Shown piece after piece: positions 40,750-49,313 of a stretch of DNA of 64,000 bases (positions are counted from its first letter, which is position 1; every line of letters begins with the position of its first letter). The position numbers were made by a program, and so were the translations under genes. The notes beneath the pieces were generated by a model that saw only the letters and a list, made by a program, of their open reading frames with translations, searched no databases and was not told the origin of the DNA. The DNA lies in assembly GCA_031292575.1 (NCBI GenBank), contig JARLGX010000008.1, positions 214,028 through 278,027 on the forward strand. The letters are read 5' to 3'. The stretch is from Paludibacter sp. (GTDB lineage Bacteria > Bacteroidota > Bacteroidia > Bacteroidales > Paludibacteraceae).

Positions 40750-41176
40750 AATATTTTTTATACAGTTTTTTTATCTCTTCCTCATATTGAGCAAAATGTT
40801 GTGTCAGTACATGGTCAATGTACCCCGACAAGGACAGTTCGCTTTTACCTATGACCCGAATAATACGCAGGATACGGTCATGGTAATCCTTTCGTACGTA
40901 AACGAGTTTCCCGGAACGGACTGACATTTCGGCAACCCGAATAAACAGTTCCATATATTCATTTTCCTTTTCCAGAACGTCTTTTTGCCCACGAGCAGGC
41001 GTTTTCTTTTCTTTCTGCGGTGCGGAAGTCTCTTTCTCCTGAACTACCTGTTCCGGCACATCCGGTTCATTGATACTTGTTCCCGGCGGATTCGAGAGGA
41101 ATGCCGGTGGAAGATCCGGACGGAAAGATTCGATGATTTCTCCTGCATTTACATCTACCTGAAGTTTTTTCGCCAT
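40733..41176 (-). CDS. DUF3408 protein
   Basis: SGKLVYVRKDYHDRILRIIRVIGKSELSLSGYIDHVLTQHFAQYEEEIKKLY. Confidence 0.85.
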   Translation of the reverse strand: MAKKLQVDVNAGEIIESFRPDLPPAFLSNPPGTSINEPDVPEQVVQEKETSAPQKEKKTPARGQKDVLEKENEYMELFIRVAEMSVRSGKLVYVRKDYHDRILRIIRVIGKSELSLSGYIDHVLTQHFAQYEEEIKKLYKKYYEEVY

Positions 41177-41185
41177 GATTCTTTA

Positions 41186-41941
41186 TCATTTTAAAATGGT
41201 TAGTAGTTCGTCTGTCAATCTGTCAATGTTACTGCCTTTTGCCAGTGTTTTATCCGGGGGAAACAGGGTAGAGCGAAACATGGCTTTTGTGCCGTCTTCA
41301 GCAACCTCCCTGCGGAAGCGTTTACTGTCGGGAAGAAATGTTTTCAGAATAGAGATACCGAGTTCTCCAACAACTTTTTCATAAACGTGATACAAGTCGG
41401 TTTTCTCCCGTCCATCCACCATATTCCAAAGCAAATGGAGTCCCTTGATATTAGATTTTCCAGTACTGATAAGGTGGTCGTTTACGATAACTGCAAACCG
41501 TAGGGAACTTTCCATAACTACCCGGTCGGCAACTATCGGACAGAAGATGTAATCCATTGTGGCAATTGTATTGATAACGCCGCTGTTATTGACGGTTCCC
41601 GGCAGATCGAAGAAAATAAAATCCAACGGCATTCCTGTTTTGATAAATCTTCCGGCATTTTCTATCGCCTGTTCGGGACGGCTTTCCAGAATAGGATAGG
41701 CTTTTTTGCCTAAATGCTTGAACTGCTCATAAGCCAATGCTTTGAAATGTTCATTTTGTTCGATACTTTTCAAATCGCGCTCTCGCATATCCTTGATACT
41801 AAATTGTGGAAAGTCACAATCAAGGACTGCCACATTGTACCCCTTCACGTAGTGCAGATAACTTGCCACAAGCACTGTGAGGGTTGTCTTACCGGTTCCT
41901 CCTTTTTGGGTGGAGAAAGCCACAAATAAAGGCTCTTTCAT
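41186..41941 (-). CDS. traA: ParA-family ATPase TraA
   Basis: FVAFSTQKGGTGKTTLTVLVASYLHYVKGYNVAVLDCDFPQFSI deviant Walker A; FIFFDLPGT. Confidence 0.92.
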   Translation of the reverse strand: MKEPLFVAFSTQKGGTGKTTLTVLVASYLHYVKGYNVAVLDCDFPQFSIKDMRERDLKSIEQNEHFKALAYEQFKHLGKKAYPILESRPEQAIENAGRFIKTGMPLDFIFFDLPGTVNNSGVINTIATMDYIFCPIVADRVVMESSLRFAVIVNDHLISTGKSNIKGLHLLWNMVDGREKTDLYHVYEKVVGELGISILKTFLPDSKRFRREVAEDGTKAMFRSTLFPPDKTLAKGSNIDRLTDELLTILK

Positions 41942-41972
41942 ACTTTTTAAATTTTTAATTAATTATACAATC

Positions 41973-42220
41973 AGTTTATAGATCACTTTTTATGTTTATA
42001 AATCAGTTGATTATCTTCTTGTTTTATTAATTTGCAAACAGTCCTATTTATCTGTTTATCAATTGACCTGCAAATTAGTTTATCAGTCTGTTTATGTGCA
42101 TACTGCCATAATAATTTACTGATACTCTTATAAATTAATCAATACATCAACAGGCTTATCAGTTTATCCATTTACTCGTATATCAGTTTACCTGTTTGTC
42201 CGTCCGTTTACTTGTCTATC
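41973..42220. repeat. degenerate short-repeat array (GTTTAT/GTTTAC, often preceded by TATCA)
   Basis: Eight GTTTAY hexamers on the + strand in about 250 bp upstream of traA, e.g. tatcagtttatcc, tatcagtttacctgtttg. Confidence 0.55.
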
Positions 42221-42499
42221 GACAAATTGGTTGATTAATCAGGAAATATATCTGATATATCTGTTGACTTCTATATTTCTCAACTGTCATACAAATTGTC
42301 TTATCAATCAATTTATCGGCAAATAAACAAGTAAAATTTATCACTTGTATCGGTTGTAAGGTTAGTGGAAGCTAGTGGCGTTTAGATGGCAGCTTGTGGC
42401 ACTTTCACCACTTATAAATCAATATATAAAGACTTTACTTTTGTCCCCCAAGCGACAAAGCGCATCATGAATGCTTCACCCGCAATGAATAGGGGCTAA

Positions 42500-42680
42500 C
42501 TAGTAATCCGTCCGAAGGCGGATTTTTATGTTCTCAAAAACATAGCAAGGTATCTTTTGAGTTACTCGAAATAAATTCGGTAACTCAAAAGTACTTGCCC
42601 TTGCAGGGGGCTGGCAACCCTCCGAAGTCGGGCTGCCTGTTTCAACCTGCGGTGGCATTTGAATAGCGGGCTTTTGTCGT
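42500..42680. other. candidate oriT region upstream of mob genes
   Basis: CTTTTGAGTTACTCGAA-ataaa-TTCGGTAACTCAAAAG (42554-42591) followed by GTACTTGCCCTTGCAGGGGGCTGG; adjacent to relaxase operon. Confidence 0.55.
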
Positions 42681-42702
42681 GATATTCTAAAATCCAAGTA
42701 AT

Positions 42703-43131
42703 ATGAATGAAAAGAAGAAAAGCAAGCAGGGACGCAACCGCAAGAATGATCCGGCTGTATTCTGTTATATGGTTCGCTTTACCGCCCAGGAACATGCTCG
42801 TTTCCTTACGATGTACGAGCAAGCAGGCGTATATGCCAAAGCAGTATTTATCAAAGCCCGGGTATTTGATGAGGTGTTTAAAGTAATGAAAGTAGATAAA
42901 ACACTGGTTGATTATTACACGCAACTCTCCGCGTTTCATGCTCAATTTCGTGCTGTGGGAGTAAATTATAACCAAACTGTGAAGGAACTAAAGAGCCATT
43001 TTTCAGAGAAAAAGGCAATGGCTTTGTTGTATAAATTGGAAAAACAGACAATGGAACTCGCTGCTTTAAGCCGTCAGATCATTTCACTCACTCAGGAATT
43101 TCAACAACAATGGTCGCAAAAATCAGTATAG
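42703..43131 (+). CDS. plasmid mobilization relaxosome protein (BmgB/MobA-type)
   Basis: MVRFTAQEHARFLTMYEQAGVYAKAVFIKARVF...FRAVGVNYNQTVKELKS; directly upstream of relaxase. Confidence 0.82.
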   Translation: MNEKKKSKQGRNRKNDPAVFCYMVRFTAQEHARFLTMYEQAGVYAKAVFIKARVFDEVFKVMKVDKTLVDYYTQLSAFHAQFRAVGVNYNQTVKELKSHFSEKKAMALLYKLEKQTMELAALSRQIISLTQEFQQQWSQKSV

Positions 43132-44348
43132 GTAGTTCACTTTATGGAGCATTGGCTTATAACGGGGAGAAGATAAATGAGGAGAAAGGTAAACTTCTTG
43201 TGACAAACAAAATCTTTGATGACGGGACCGGCAAAGTTGATATTCACCGTGCAGTAGAGGATTTCAACTGCTATATGCCCTTGCAAGTGCGTACCGAAAA
43301 ACCGGTGATCCACATTTCCCTGAATCCACATCCTGACGACAAGTTGACGGATCTAGAACTGGCGGACATCGCACGGGAATATATGGAGAAGCTGGGTTAC
43401 GGTAACCAACCTTATATGGTATATAAACACGAGGATATTGCCCGGCATCATTTGCATATCGTATCGATCCGAGTGGATGAAAATGGTAAGTGCCTGAACA
43501 ATGCATATAACTTTCATCGAAGTAAAGCCATTAGCCGGGAACTTGAAAAAGAGTACGGACTGCATACTGCCGAACGGCAGCGGCCGACAGGACAAGAACT
43601 GGTACACAAAGTCAATCCGTCGGATGGCAATGTAAAGAAGCAGGTTGGAAATATCACAAAATCCTTGCTTCACTATCATTTCCAAAGCTTGGGTGAATAT
43701 CGTGCATTGCTCTCACTCTACAATGTAACGGTAGAGGAAGTGAAGGGTGAAGCCCGTGGACGGGAATATCATGGGTTGATTTATTCCGCTACAGATGATA
43801 GGGGTAATAAAGTAGGTAATCCCTTCAAGTCCTCCCGTTTCGGAAAAAACGTTGGTTACGAAGCTATAGAAAAACATGTTGCTTTCTCCAAAGAACATAT
43901 ACGAGAAAAGAAACTAGCTACACGTACCAAAGCTGCTGTTATCACTGCCTTGAAACAGACCACTAATCGTGGGGAGTTTATCTTAGCACTTAAGACGAAA
44001 GGTATTGATACGGTACTGCGTGAAACTGATGCAGGACGCATTTATGGGGCAACATTCATTGATCACCAAACGGGTTGTGTGTTGAACGGATCGCGTTTGG
44101 GAAAAGAGCTTTCGGCTAATGCCTTGCAGGAACATTTTGCATCACCACTTGCTGATGTCCGGTTACCAAATCTCACACCGACACACGAACCTACATCTCA
44201 GTTTGAGCCGACTTCACAACAAAACGACTTTTTCGGTGGCGGCTTGGATTTATTGTCGTTTGACACGCAAGGAACGGATAGAGATGAAGAAGCCTTTATC
44301 CGTCAAATGAAACGAAAGAAAAAGAAAAAAGAACAACGTAAAATGTAA
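43110..44348 (+). CDS. relaxase/mobilization nuclease
   Basis: PVIHISLNPHPDDKLTDLELADIAREYMEKLGYGNQPYMVYKHEDIARHHLHIVSIRVDENGK. Confidence 0.93.
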   Translation: MVAKISIGSSLYGALAYNGEKINEEKGKLLVTNKIFDDGTGKVDIHRAVEDFNCYMPLQVRTEKPVIHISLNPHPDDKLTDLELADIAREYMEKLGYGNQPYMVYKHEDIARHHLHIVSIRVDENGKCLNNAYNFHRSKAISRELEKEYGLHTAERQRPTGQELVHKVNPSDGNVKKQVGNITKSLLHYHFQSLGEYRALLSLYNVTVEEVKGEARGREYHGLIYSATDDRGNKVGNPFKSSRFGKNVGYEAIEKHVAFSKEHIREKKLATRTKAAVITALKQTTNRGEFILALKTKGIDTVLRETDAGRIYGATFIDHQTGCVLNGSRLGKELSANALQEHFASPLADVRLPNLTPTHEPTSQFEPTSQQNDFFGGGLDLLSFDTQGTDRDEEAFIRQMKRKKKKKEQRKM

Positions 44349-44352
44349 AACT

Positions 44353-46362
44353 ATGCAACAAGAAGATGATCTGCGGGCACTGGCGAAAATTATGGATTTT
44401 CTGCGTGCCGTGAGTATATTATTAGCTATCATGAATATTTACTGGTACTGCTATGGAGCAATACGGTGCTGGAACGTGAATATTGGAGTGGTCGATAAAA
44501 TCCTGATGAATTTCAATCGTTCTGCCGGATTATTTTCCTCCGCTCTCTGGACAAAACTATTTGCAGTACTACTGCTTGGTTTGTCTTGTATGGGAACAAA
44601 GGGAGTAAAGGAAGAGAAAATCACCTGGTTGAAAATTTGGATTATAATGAGTGCAGGATTTACGCTGTTCTTTCTGAATGGGTGGATACTTTCGTTGACA
44701 TTGACATTGATAACGAATGCAGTTTTATATATTGCAACCATGGCAACCGGCTATATCTGTTTTTTAATGGCAGGTTTATGGATGAGCCGACTGCTGAAAT
44801 ACAATTTGATGGATGATGTTTTCAACAACGAAAACGAATCCTTTATGCAGGAAACGAGATTGCTTGTCAACGAGTATTCAGTCAATCTTCCCACTCGCTT
44901 CTATTACAAGAAAAAATGGAACAATGGATGGATAAATGTGGTGAATCCGTTTAGGGCGACTGCTGTTTTGGGAACACCGGGCAGCGGAAAGTCTTATGCT
45001 GTTGTAAATAATTTTATCAAGCAACAGATTGAGAAAGGGTATTGTCAGTATGTGTACGATTTCAAATTTCCTGATTTGTCGATAATTGCCTATAATCACT
45101 TAATCAATCACTTGGAAGGATATAAAGTAAAACCGAAATTCTACGTGATCAACTTTGACGATCCCCGCCGCTCTCATCGCTGTAACCCGATCCATCCCGA
45201 TTTTATGGAAGATATAACGGATGCTTACGAGAGTGCATATACCATCATGCTTAATCTGAATAAAACCTGGGTACAGAAACAGGGAGACTTCTTTGTGGAA
45301 AGTCCGATTATCCTTTTTGCAGCTATTATCTGGTATCTGAAAATTTATCAAGAGGGTAAATACTGCACATTTCCACATGCTATTGAGTTTCTAAATCGCA
45401 GGTATGAAGATATATTTCCGATTCTGACTTCCTATCCTGAACTTGAAAACTACTTGTCACCCTTTATGGATGCATGGCTTGGAGGAGCGGCAGAGCAACT
45501 ACAAGGACAGATTGCAAGTGCTAAGATTCCGCTTTCCCGTATGATCTCACCACAATTGTATTGGGTGATGTCGGATAGTGAGTTTACATTGGATATCAAT
45601 AACCAGGATGAGCCAAAAATCCTTTGTGTTGGTAATAATCCCGACCGGCAAAACATTTACGGAGCTGCGTTGGGACTGTATAATAGCCGTATCGTGAAAC
45701 TAATCAATAAAAAAGGGAAACTCAAAAGCTCGGTTATCATTGACGAGTTGCCGACCATTTATTTTAAAGGATTGGATAATCTGATAGCTACAGCACGTTC
45801 CAATAAAGTGGCCGTATGTCTGGGATTTCAGGATTTCAGTCAGTTGGTGCGTGATTATGGGGACAAGGAGGCTAAAGTCGTAATGAACACGGTCGGCAAT
45901 ATCTTCTCCGGTCAGGTGGTAGGTGAAACAGCTAAAACGCTTTCGGAAAGGTTTGGTAAGGTTTTACAGAAACGTCAGAGCATTACGATTAATCGGAATG
46001 ACAAGTCCACCTCTATTAATACACAGATGGATAGTTTGATCCCGCCCAGTAAAATATCAGGATTGACACAAGGCATGTTTGTCGGTTCGGTAAGCGATAA
46101 CTTCGATGAACGTATTGAGCAGAAGATTTTCCATGCGGAGATTGTTGTAGACAATGCAAAAGTAAGTGTAGAAACAAAAAGCTATAAATCCATTCCTATT
46201 ATTACTGACTTTATAGATGAGAACGGCAACGACCGAATGAAAGAGCAAATACAGGATAATTACAGCCACATCAAGGCAGAGATAAAGCAACTGGTGAAAG
46301 ATGAATTAAAACGAATTGAGGATGATCCTGAATTAGCGCATCTTCTACAGCAACGGGGATAA
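44353..46362 (+). CDS. MobC-type conjugal transfer coupling protein (T4CP)
   Basis: N-terminal TM block with IYWYCYG (YWFCY-like), Walker A AVLGTPGSGKSYAVVNNFIKQQ, SSVIIDELPTIYFKGLDNLIATARSNKVAVCLGFQDFSQL. Confidence 0.92.
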   Translation: MQQEDDLRALAKIMDFLRAVSILLAIMNIYWYCYGAIRCWNVNIGVVDKILMNFNRSAGLFSSALWTKLFAVLLLGLSCMGTKGVKEEKITWLKIWIIMSAGFTLFFLNGWILSLTLTLITNAVLYIATMATGYICFLMAGLWMSRLLKYNLMDDVFNNENESFMQETRLLVNEYSVNLPTRFYYKKKWNNGWINVVNPFRATAVLGTPGSGKSYAVVNNFIKQQIEKGYCQYVYDFKFPDLSIIAYNHLINHLEGYKVKPKFYVINFDDPRRSHRCNPIHPDFMEDITDAYESAYTIMLNLNKTWVQKQGDFFVESPIILFAAIIWYLKIYQEGKYCTFPHAIEFLNRRYEDIFPILTSYPELENYLSPFMDAWLGGAAEQLQGQIASAKIPLSRMISPQLYWVMSDSEFTLDINNQDEPKILCVGNNPDRQNIYGAALGLYNSRIVKLINKKGKLKSSVIIDELPTIYFKGLDNLIATARSNKVAVCLGFQDFSQLVRDYGDKEAKVVMNTVGNIFSGQVVGETAKTLSERFGKVLQKRQSITINRNDKSTSINTQMDSLIPPSKISGLTQGMFVGSVSDNFDERIEQKIFHAEIVVDNAKVSVETKSYKSIPIITDFIDENGNDRMKEQIQDNYSHIKAEIKQLVKDELKRIEDDPELAHLLQQRG

Positions 46363-46418
46363 AATAGGCTAATCATTAATGAATCATAGACTTTTAGCAT
46401 TATAGATTTAATATCAGC

Positions 46419-46455
46419 AATAAGGGCAGTAACTTTAAAAATTACTGCCCTTATT
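46419..46455. terminator. bidirectional terminator between coupling-protein gene and rteC
   Basis: AATAAGGGCAGTAA-ctttaaaaa-TTACTGCCCTTATT, perfect 14-bp stem between convergent genes. Confidence 0.8.
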
Positions 46456-46462
46456 ATTGAAA

Positions 46463-47083
46463 TCATTTACGTGCCTGTTCCCGTTCATCATCCAGTTGCA
46501 TCCGGCGGTTCAAACGCTCCCGCATTTTATCAAGATAATAGGTACGACTGTCGTTCTTACGCCGCTTCATATCCACATAGGCACTGTAGCAGTCTTTGAT
46601 TTCAATACCAAATTGAGAACTAATAAAGCCTGCCAATTCGGTAATCGGTGTTTCTCCATTATGAATACTCCGCATTTCAATAAGTCCATAAATGAGTTCT
46701 ACCAACTCGATGGTGCTTCCCGTCCACTGATAAGAAATAACAGGGGATTGATTTATGTTGTCGGATATGGATAGTGGTGGCACTTGGGTTTGCATATGCT
46801 TCAGCGTATGCCGGATAAATGAGAGGGCTTTGCGGGTATAGAGAAAACAAAGGTCTGATTCTTTATTTATATCCAGATTGAGGCGGCAAGTTTCGCATAA
46901 ACTTTGTAATTCAGTTTCCGTGTAGGTCATTGCAAAAAGTAGTTCGTATCTGCTGGCAGTTCCGATACATAAGTCGAATACCGTTTTTATGAAATCACAG
47001 TAAGCACTCGATAACTTGCATTCGTCTTTATCAATGGTTATTTGTCGAAAGAACTCGGTATCTGTCAATACGAAATAGTCCAT
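46463..47083 (-). CDS. rteC: RteC-like regulator
   Basis: MDYFVLTDTEFFRQITIDKDECKLSSAYCDF...; position next to rteB/rteA. Confidence 0.82.
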   Translation of the reverse strand: MDYFVLTDTEFFRQITIDKDECKLSSAYCDFIKTVFDLCIGTASRYELLFAMTYTETELQSLCETCRLNLDINKESDLCFLYTRKALSFIRHTLKHMQTQVPPLSISDNINQSPVISYQWTGSTIELVELIYGLIEMRSIHNGETPITELAGFISSQFGIEIKDCYSAYVDMKRRKNDSRTYYLDKMRERLNRRMQLDDEREQARK

Positions 47084-47319
47084 ACTCTTTTCTATTTAAG
47101 ATTACACACTTCATTTTCTCTGCATTCACACATAAGAATAATGACAATGTATATTCCAAAAAAAAGTAATTGTTAATAAAACAACCTAATTATATTGATT
47201 TACAGCACTATAACTTTAAAGATAAATTATTATGACAATTTATTGAATAGTAAAAGTGTAATAGCATCTTACATTTTGTAAAGTTAACTTGTGCCTTCGG
47301 TACAGGACAATGAATCTTT

Positions 47320-47724
47320 TTATTTGATTTTGTGATAGATAAGACAACGGGAAGTGTCTCTTAGTGAAAACTCTTTTGCCAATATCCAATCGGAGGGGGA
47401 GGTGAGGTCAAACAGCTTGATACCGTTTTCTTTTTGATCAGGAAGTATATATAAAATCAGTTCTTCTACCAAATGGTATAGAAAGAGTCCTTTTATCAAA
47501 TCCAATGTTTCGGGGGTGGCTTCTACGAGATAGTTTGTGTTGGAAGATTGCCGTTTTTCTTCCAGCAGGGCAATCAGTGAACTCTCCTTATGCAGCATCA
47601 GGTCTGCACGTTTTTGCAAAGCACTAAAGCCGTATTTAGTGGAACTAATCTGTTTTTCTCTCTTGTTTTCCCGTTTAAGCAGATAGCCATCGGTGGATAT
47701 TGTTGCCACAATTTGTATTTTCAT
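47320..47724 (-). CDS. hypothetical protein (N-terminus resembles RibD/DHFR-like proteins)
   Basis: MKIQIVATISTDGYLLKRENKREKQ; located between rteC and rteB. Confidence 0.55.
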   Translation of the reverse strand: MKIQIVATISTDGYLLKRENKREKQISSTKYGFSALQKRADLMLHKESSLIALLEEKRQSSNTNYLVEATPETLDLIKGLFLYHLVEELILYILPDQKENGIKLFDLTSPSDWILAKEFSLRDTSRCLIYHKIK

Positions 47725-47806
47725 GCCTCTTGTCTATTTGTAAACATAGTTTCAAGATGCAAAAAGCGTGGAACTCACGCTACTCAACAAAGGCTCTGGT
47801 AAGCCC

Positions 47807-47873
47807 AAACAGGATAGCGCAAGCCCACGCTATGTCAAAACATAGCATAAGCATCACGCAATAATTCCTGTTT
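47807..47873. other. nested inverted-repeat leader
   Basis: AAACAGGA (47807-47814)/TCCTGTTT (47866-47873) enclosing GCTATGT-caaa-ACATAGC (47829-47846); neighbouring AGCGTG-gaact-CACGCT at 47765-47781. Confidence 0.55.
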
Positions 47874-48023
47874 CTAAAATTTACCAGATTTTTGTTTGAA
47901 ACGTCTTGCGAACTTATGTATTATATCTATAACGGGAAAACTCTGTTCACCGTTTAATCTTTCTAATTACGTCGTCAAAGATACGCATTTATCACGAATC
48001 TCATGGAACATGAAATAGCTTTT

Positions 48024-49313
48024 CTATTCAATTCCATACTTTTTCATTTTTTCATAAAGCGTGGGACGGCTTATTTTAAGCAAGTTAGCAGCCATAGCCT
48101 TGTTGTTCCGGGCTGCATCAAGTGCTTTGATAATATGTTCCCGTTCTTCGTTTTCGGCTTTCAGCGCATAACCATCAGCCGTTACGTGTAAGTCAATATC
48201 CAGCTCTTTCACACCAATGGCATCGTTATCTGCCAATAGCACCGCACTACGTACACAATGCCGTAACTCACGCACGTTTCCCGGCCACCCATAGGCTTGC
48301 ATTATTTTCTGCGTTTCTGCATCAAATCGAATGACTTTTTTGCTGAATTCAATGCAACTTTGTTCCCTGAAGAACTCCGCCAATGGCAGAATATCTTCCC
48401 TGCATTCTGCAAGCGAGGGAACGTTGATGATGAATTCACATAGACGATGGTATAAATCTTCCCTGAAGCGTCCCGTTTCAATCGCTTTTCCTATATGTTC
48501 GTTGGTGGCAGCGATAATTCGTACATTGGCGTTCATTTCCTGTTTGCCTCCGACAGGGCGGTAACTGCGTTCTTGCAAAGCCCTTAACAATAAAGCTTGT
48601 ATCTCGTATGGAAGATTACACACCTCGTCCAGAAACAGCGTCCCGCCACTGGCAGCGTTTAATACGCCAAGTTTGTCATCCATTGCTCCTGTGAATGCTC
48701 CTTTAGTGTGTCCGAAGAACTCCGAAGCCGCCAATTCTTTCGGGATAGCCCCACAATCAACAGCTACAAAAGAGTTACCTGCCCGTGGACTTGCAGCATG
48801 GATACTTCGTGCCACATGCTCCTTGCCTGTGCCGCTGTCTCCCCGAATTAGTACTGACATGTCAGTATTTGCCACTAATTGCGCCCTTCGCTCCATTTCC
48901 CGTATGGCTCTGCTCTCTCGCCGGAAGATCAGGGAACGTTCCGGTTTATTTCTTCGTTGCAAAAGTTCCCTGAGAAGACTGTACAGTTTATCCGGATTTA
49001 TAGGCTTAGGTAGGTAGTCTTCTGCTCCCAGTTTCATGGCTTGTACGGCAGAAGATATCCCGGAGTATTCTGTCATCACGATAAAAGGTATACGAATTTG
49101 TTGTTTATTCATCCATTTTAAAACATCTTCTACACCGTCACCATCGGATAACCGGATATCCGAAAGGATAATGTCTGCATTGGTGGAAGTAATCAGTTTG
49201 CGTGCCTGCACGACAGAACCTGTATGTTCCGTTTGCAGTCCTTTCCGCTCCAGCCAGTTGCACAACATTCGACAGAGAACAACATTGTCTTCGATAATCA
49301 GAATTTTATTCAT
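48024..49313 (-). CDS. rteB: sigma-54-dependent response regulator RteB-like
   Basis: ILIIEDNVVLCRMLCNWL receiver, RGDSGTGKEHVARSIHAASPRAGNSFVAVDCGAI and GAFTGAMDDKLG AAA+ motifs, C-terminal Fis-type HTH. Confidence 0.94.
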   Translation of the reverse strand: MNKILIIEDNVVLCRMLCNWLERKGLQTEHTGSVVQARKLITSTNADIILSDIRLSDGDGVEDVLKWMNKQQIRIPFIVMTEYSGISSAVQAMKLGAEDYLPKPINPDKLYSLLRELLQRRNKPERSLIFRRESRAIREMERRAQLVANTDMSVLIRGDSGTGKEHVARSIHAASPRAGNSFVAVDCGAIPKELAASEFFGHTKGAFTGAMDDKLGVLNAASGGTLFLDEVCNLPYEIQALLLRALQERSYRPVGGKQEMNANVRIIAATNEHIGKAIETGRFREDLYHRLCEFIINVPSLAECREDILPLAEFFREQSCIEFSKKVIRFDAETQKIMQAYGWPGNVRELRHCVRSAVLLADNDAIGVKELDIDLHVTADGYALKAENEEREHIIKALDAARNNKAMAANLLKISRPTLYEKMKKYGIE

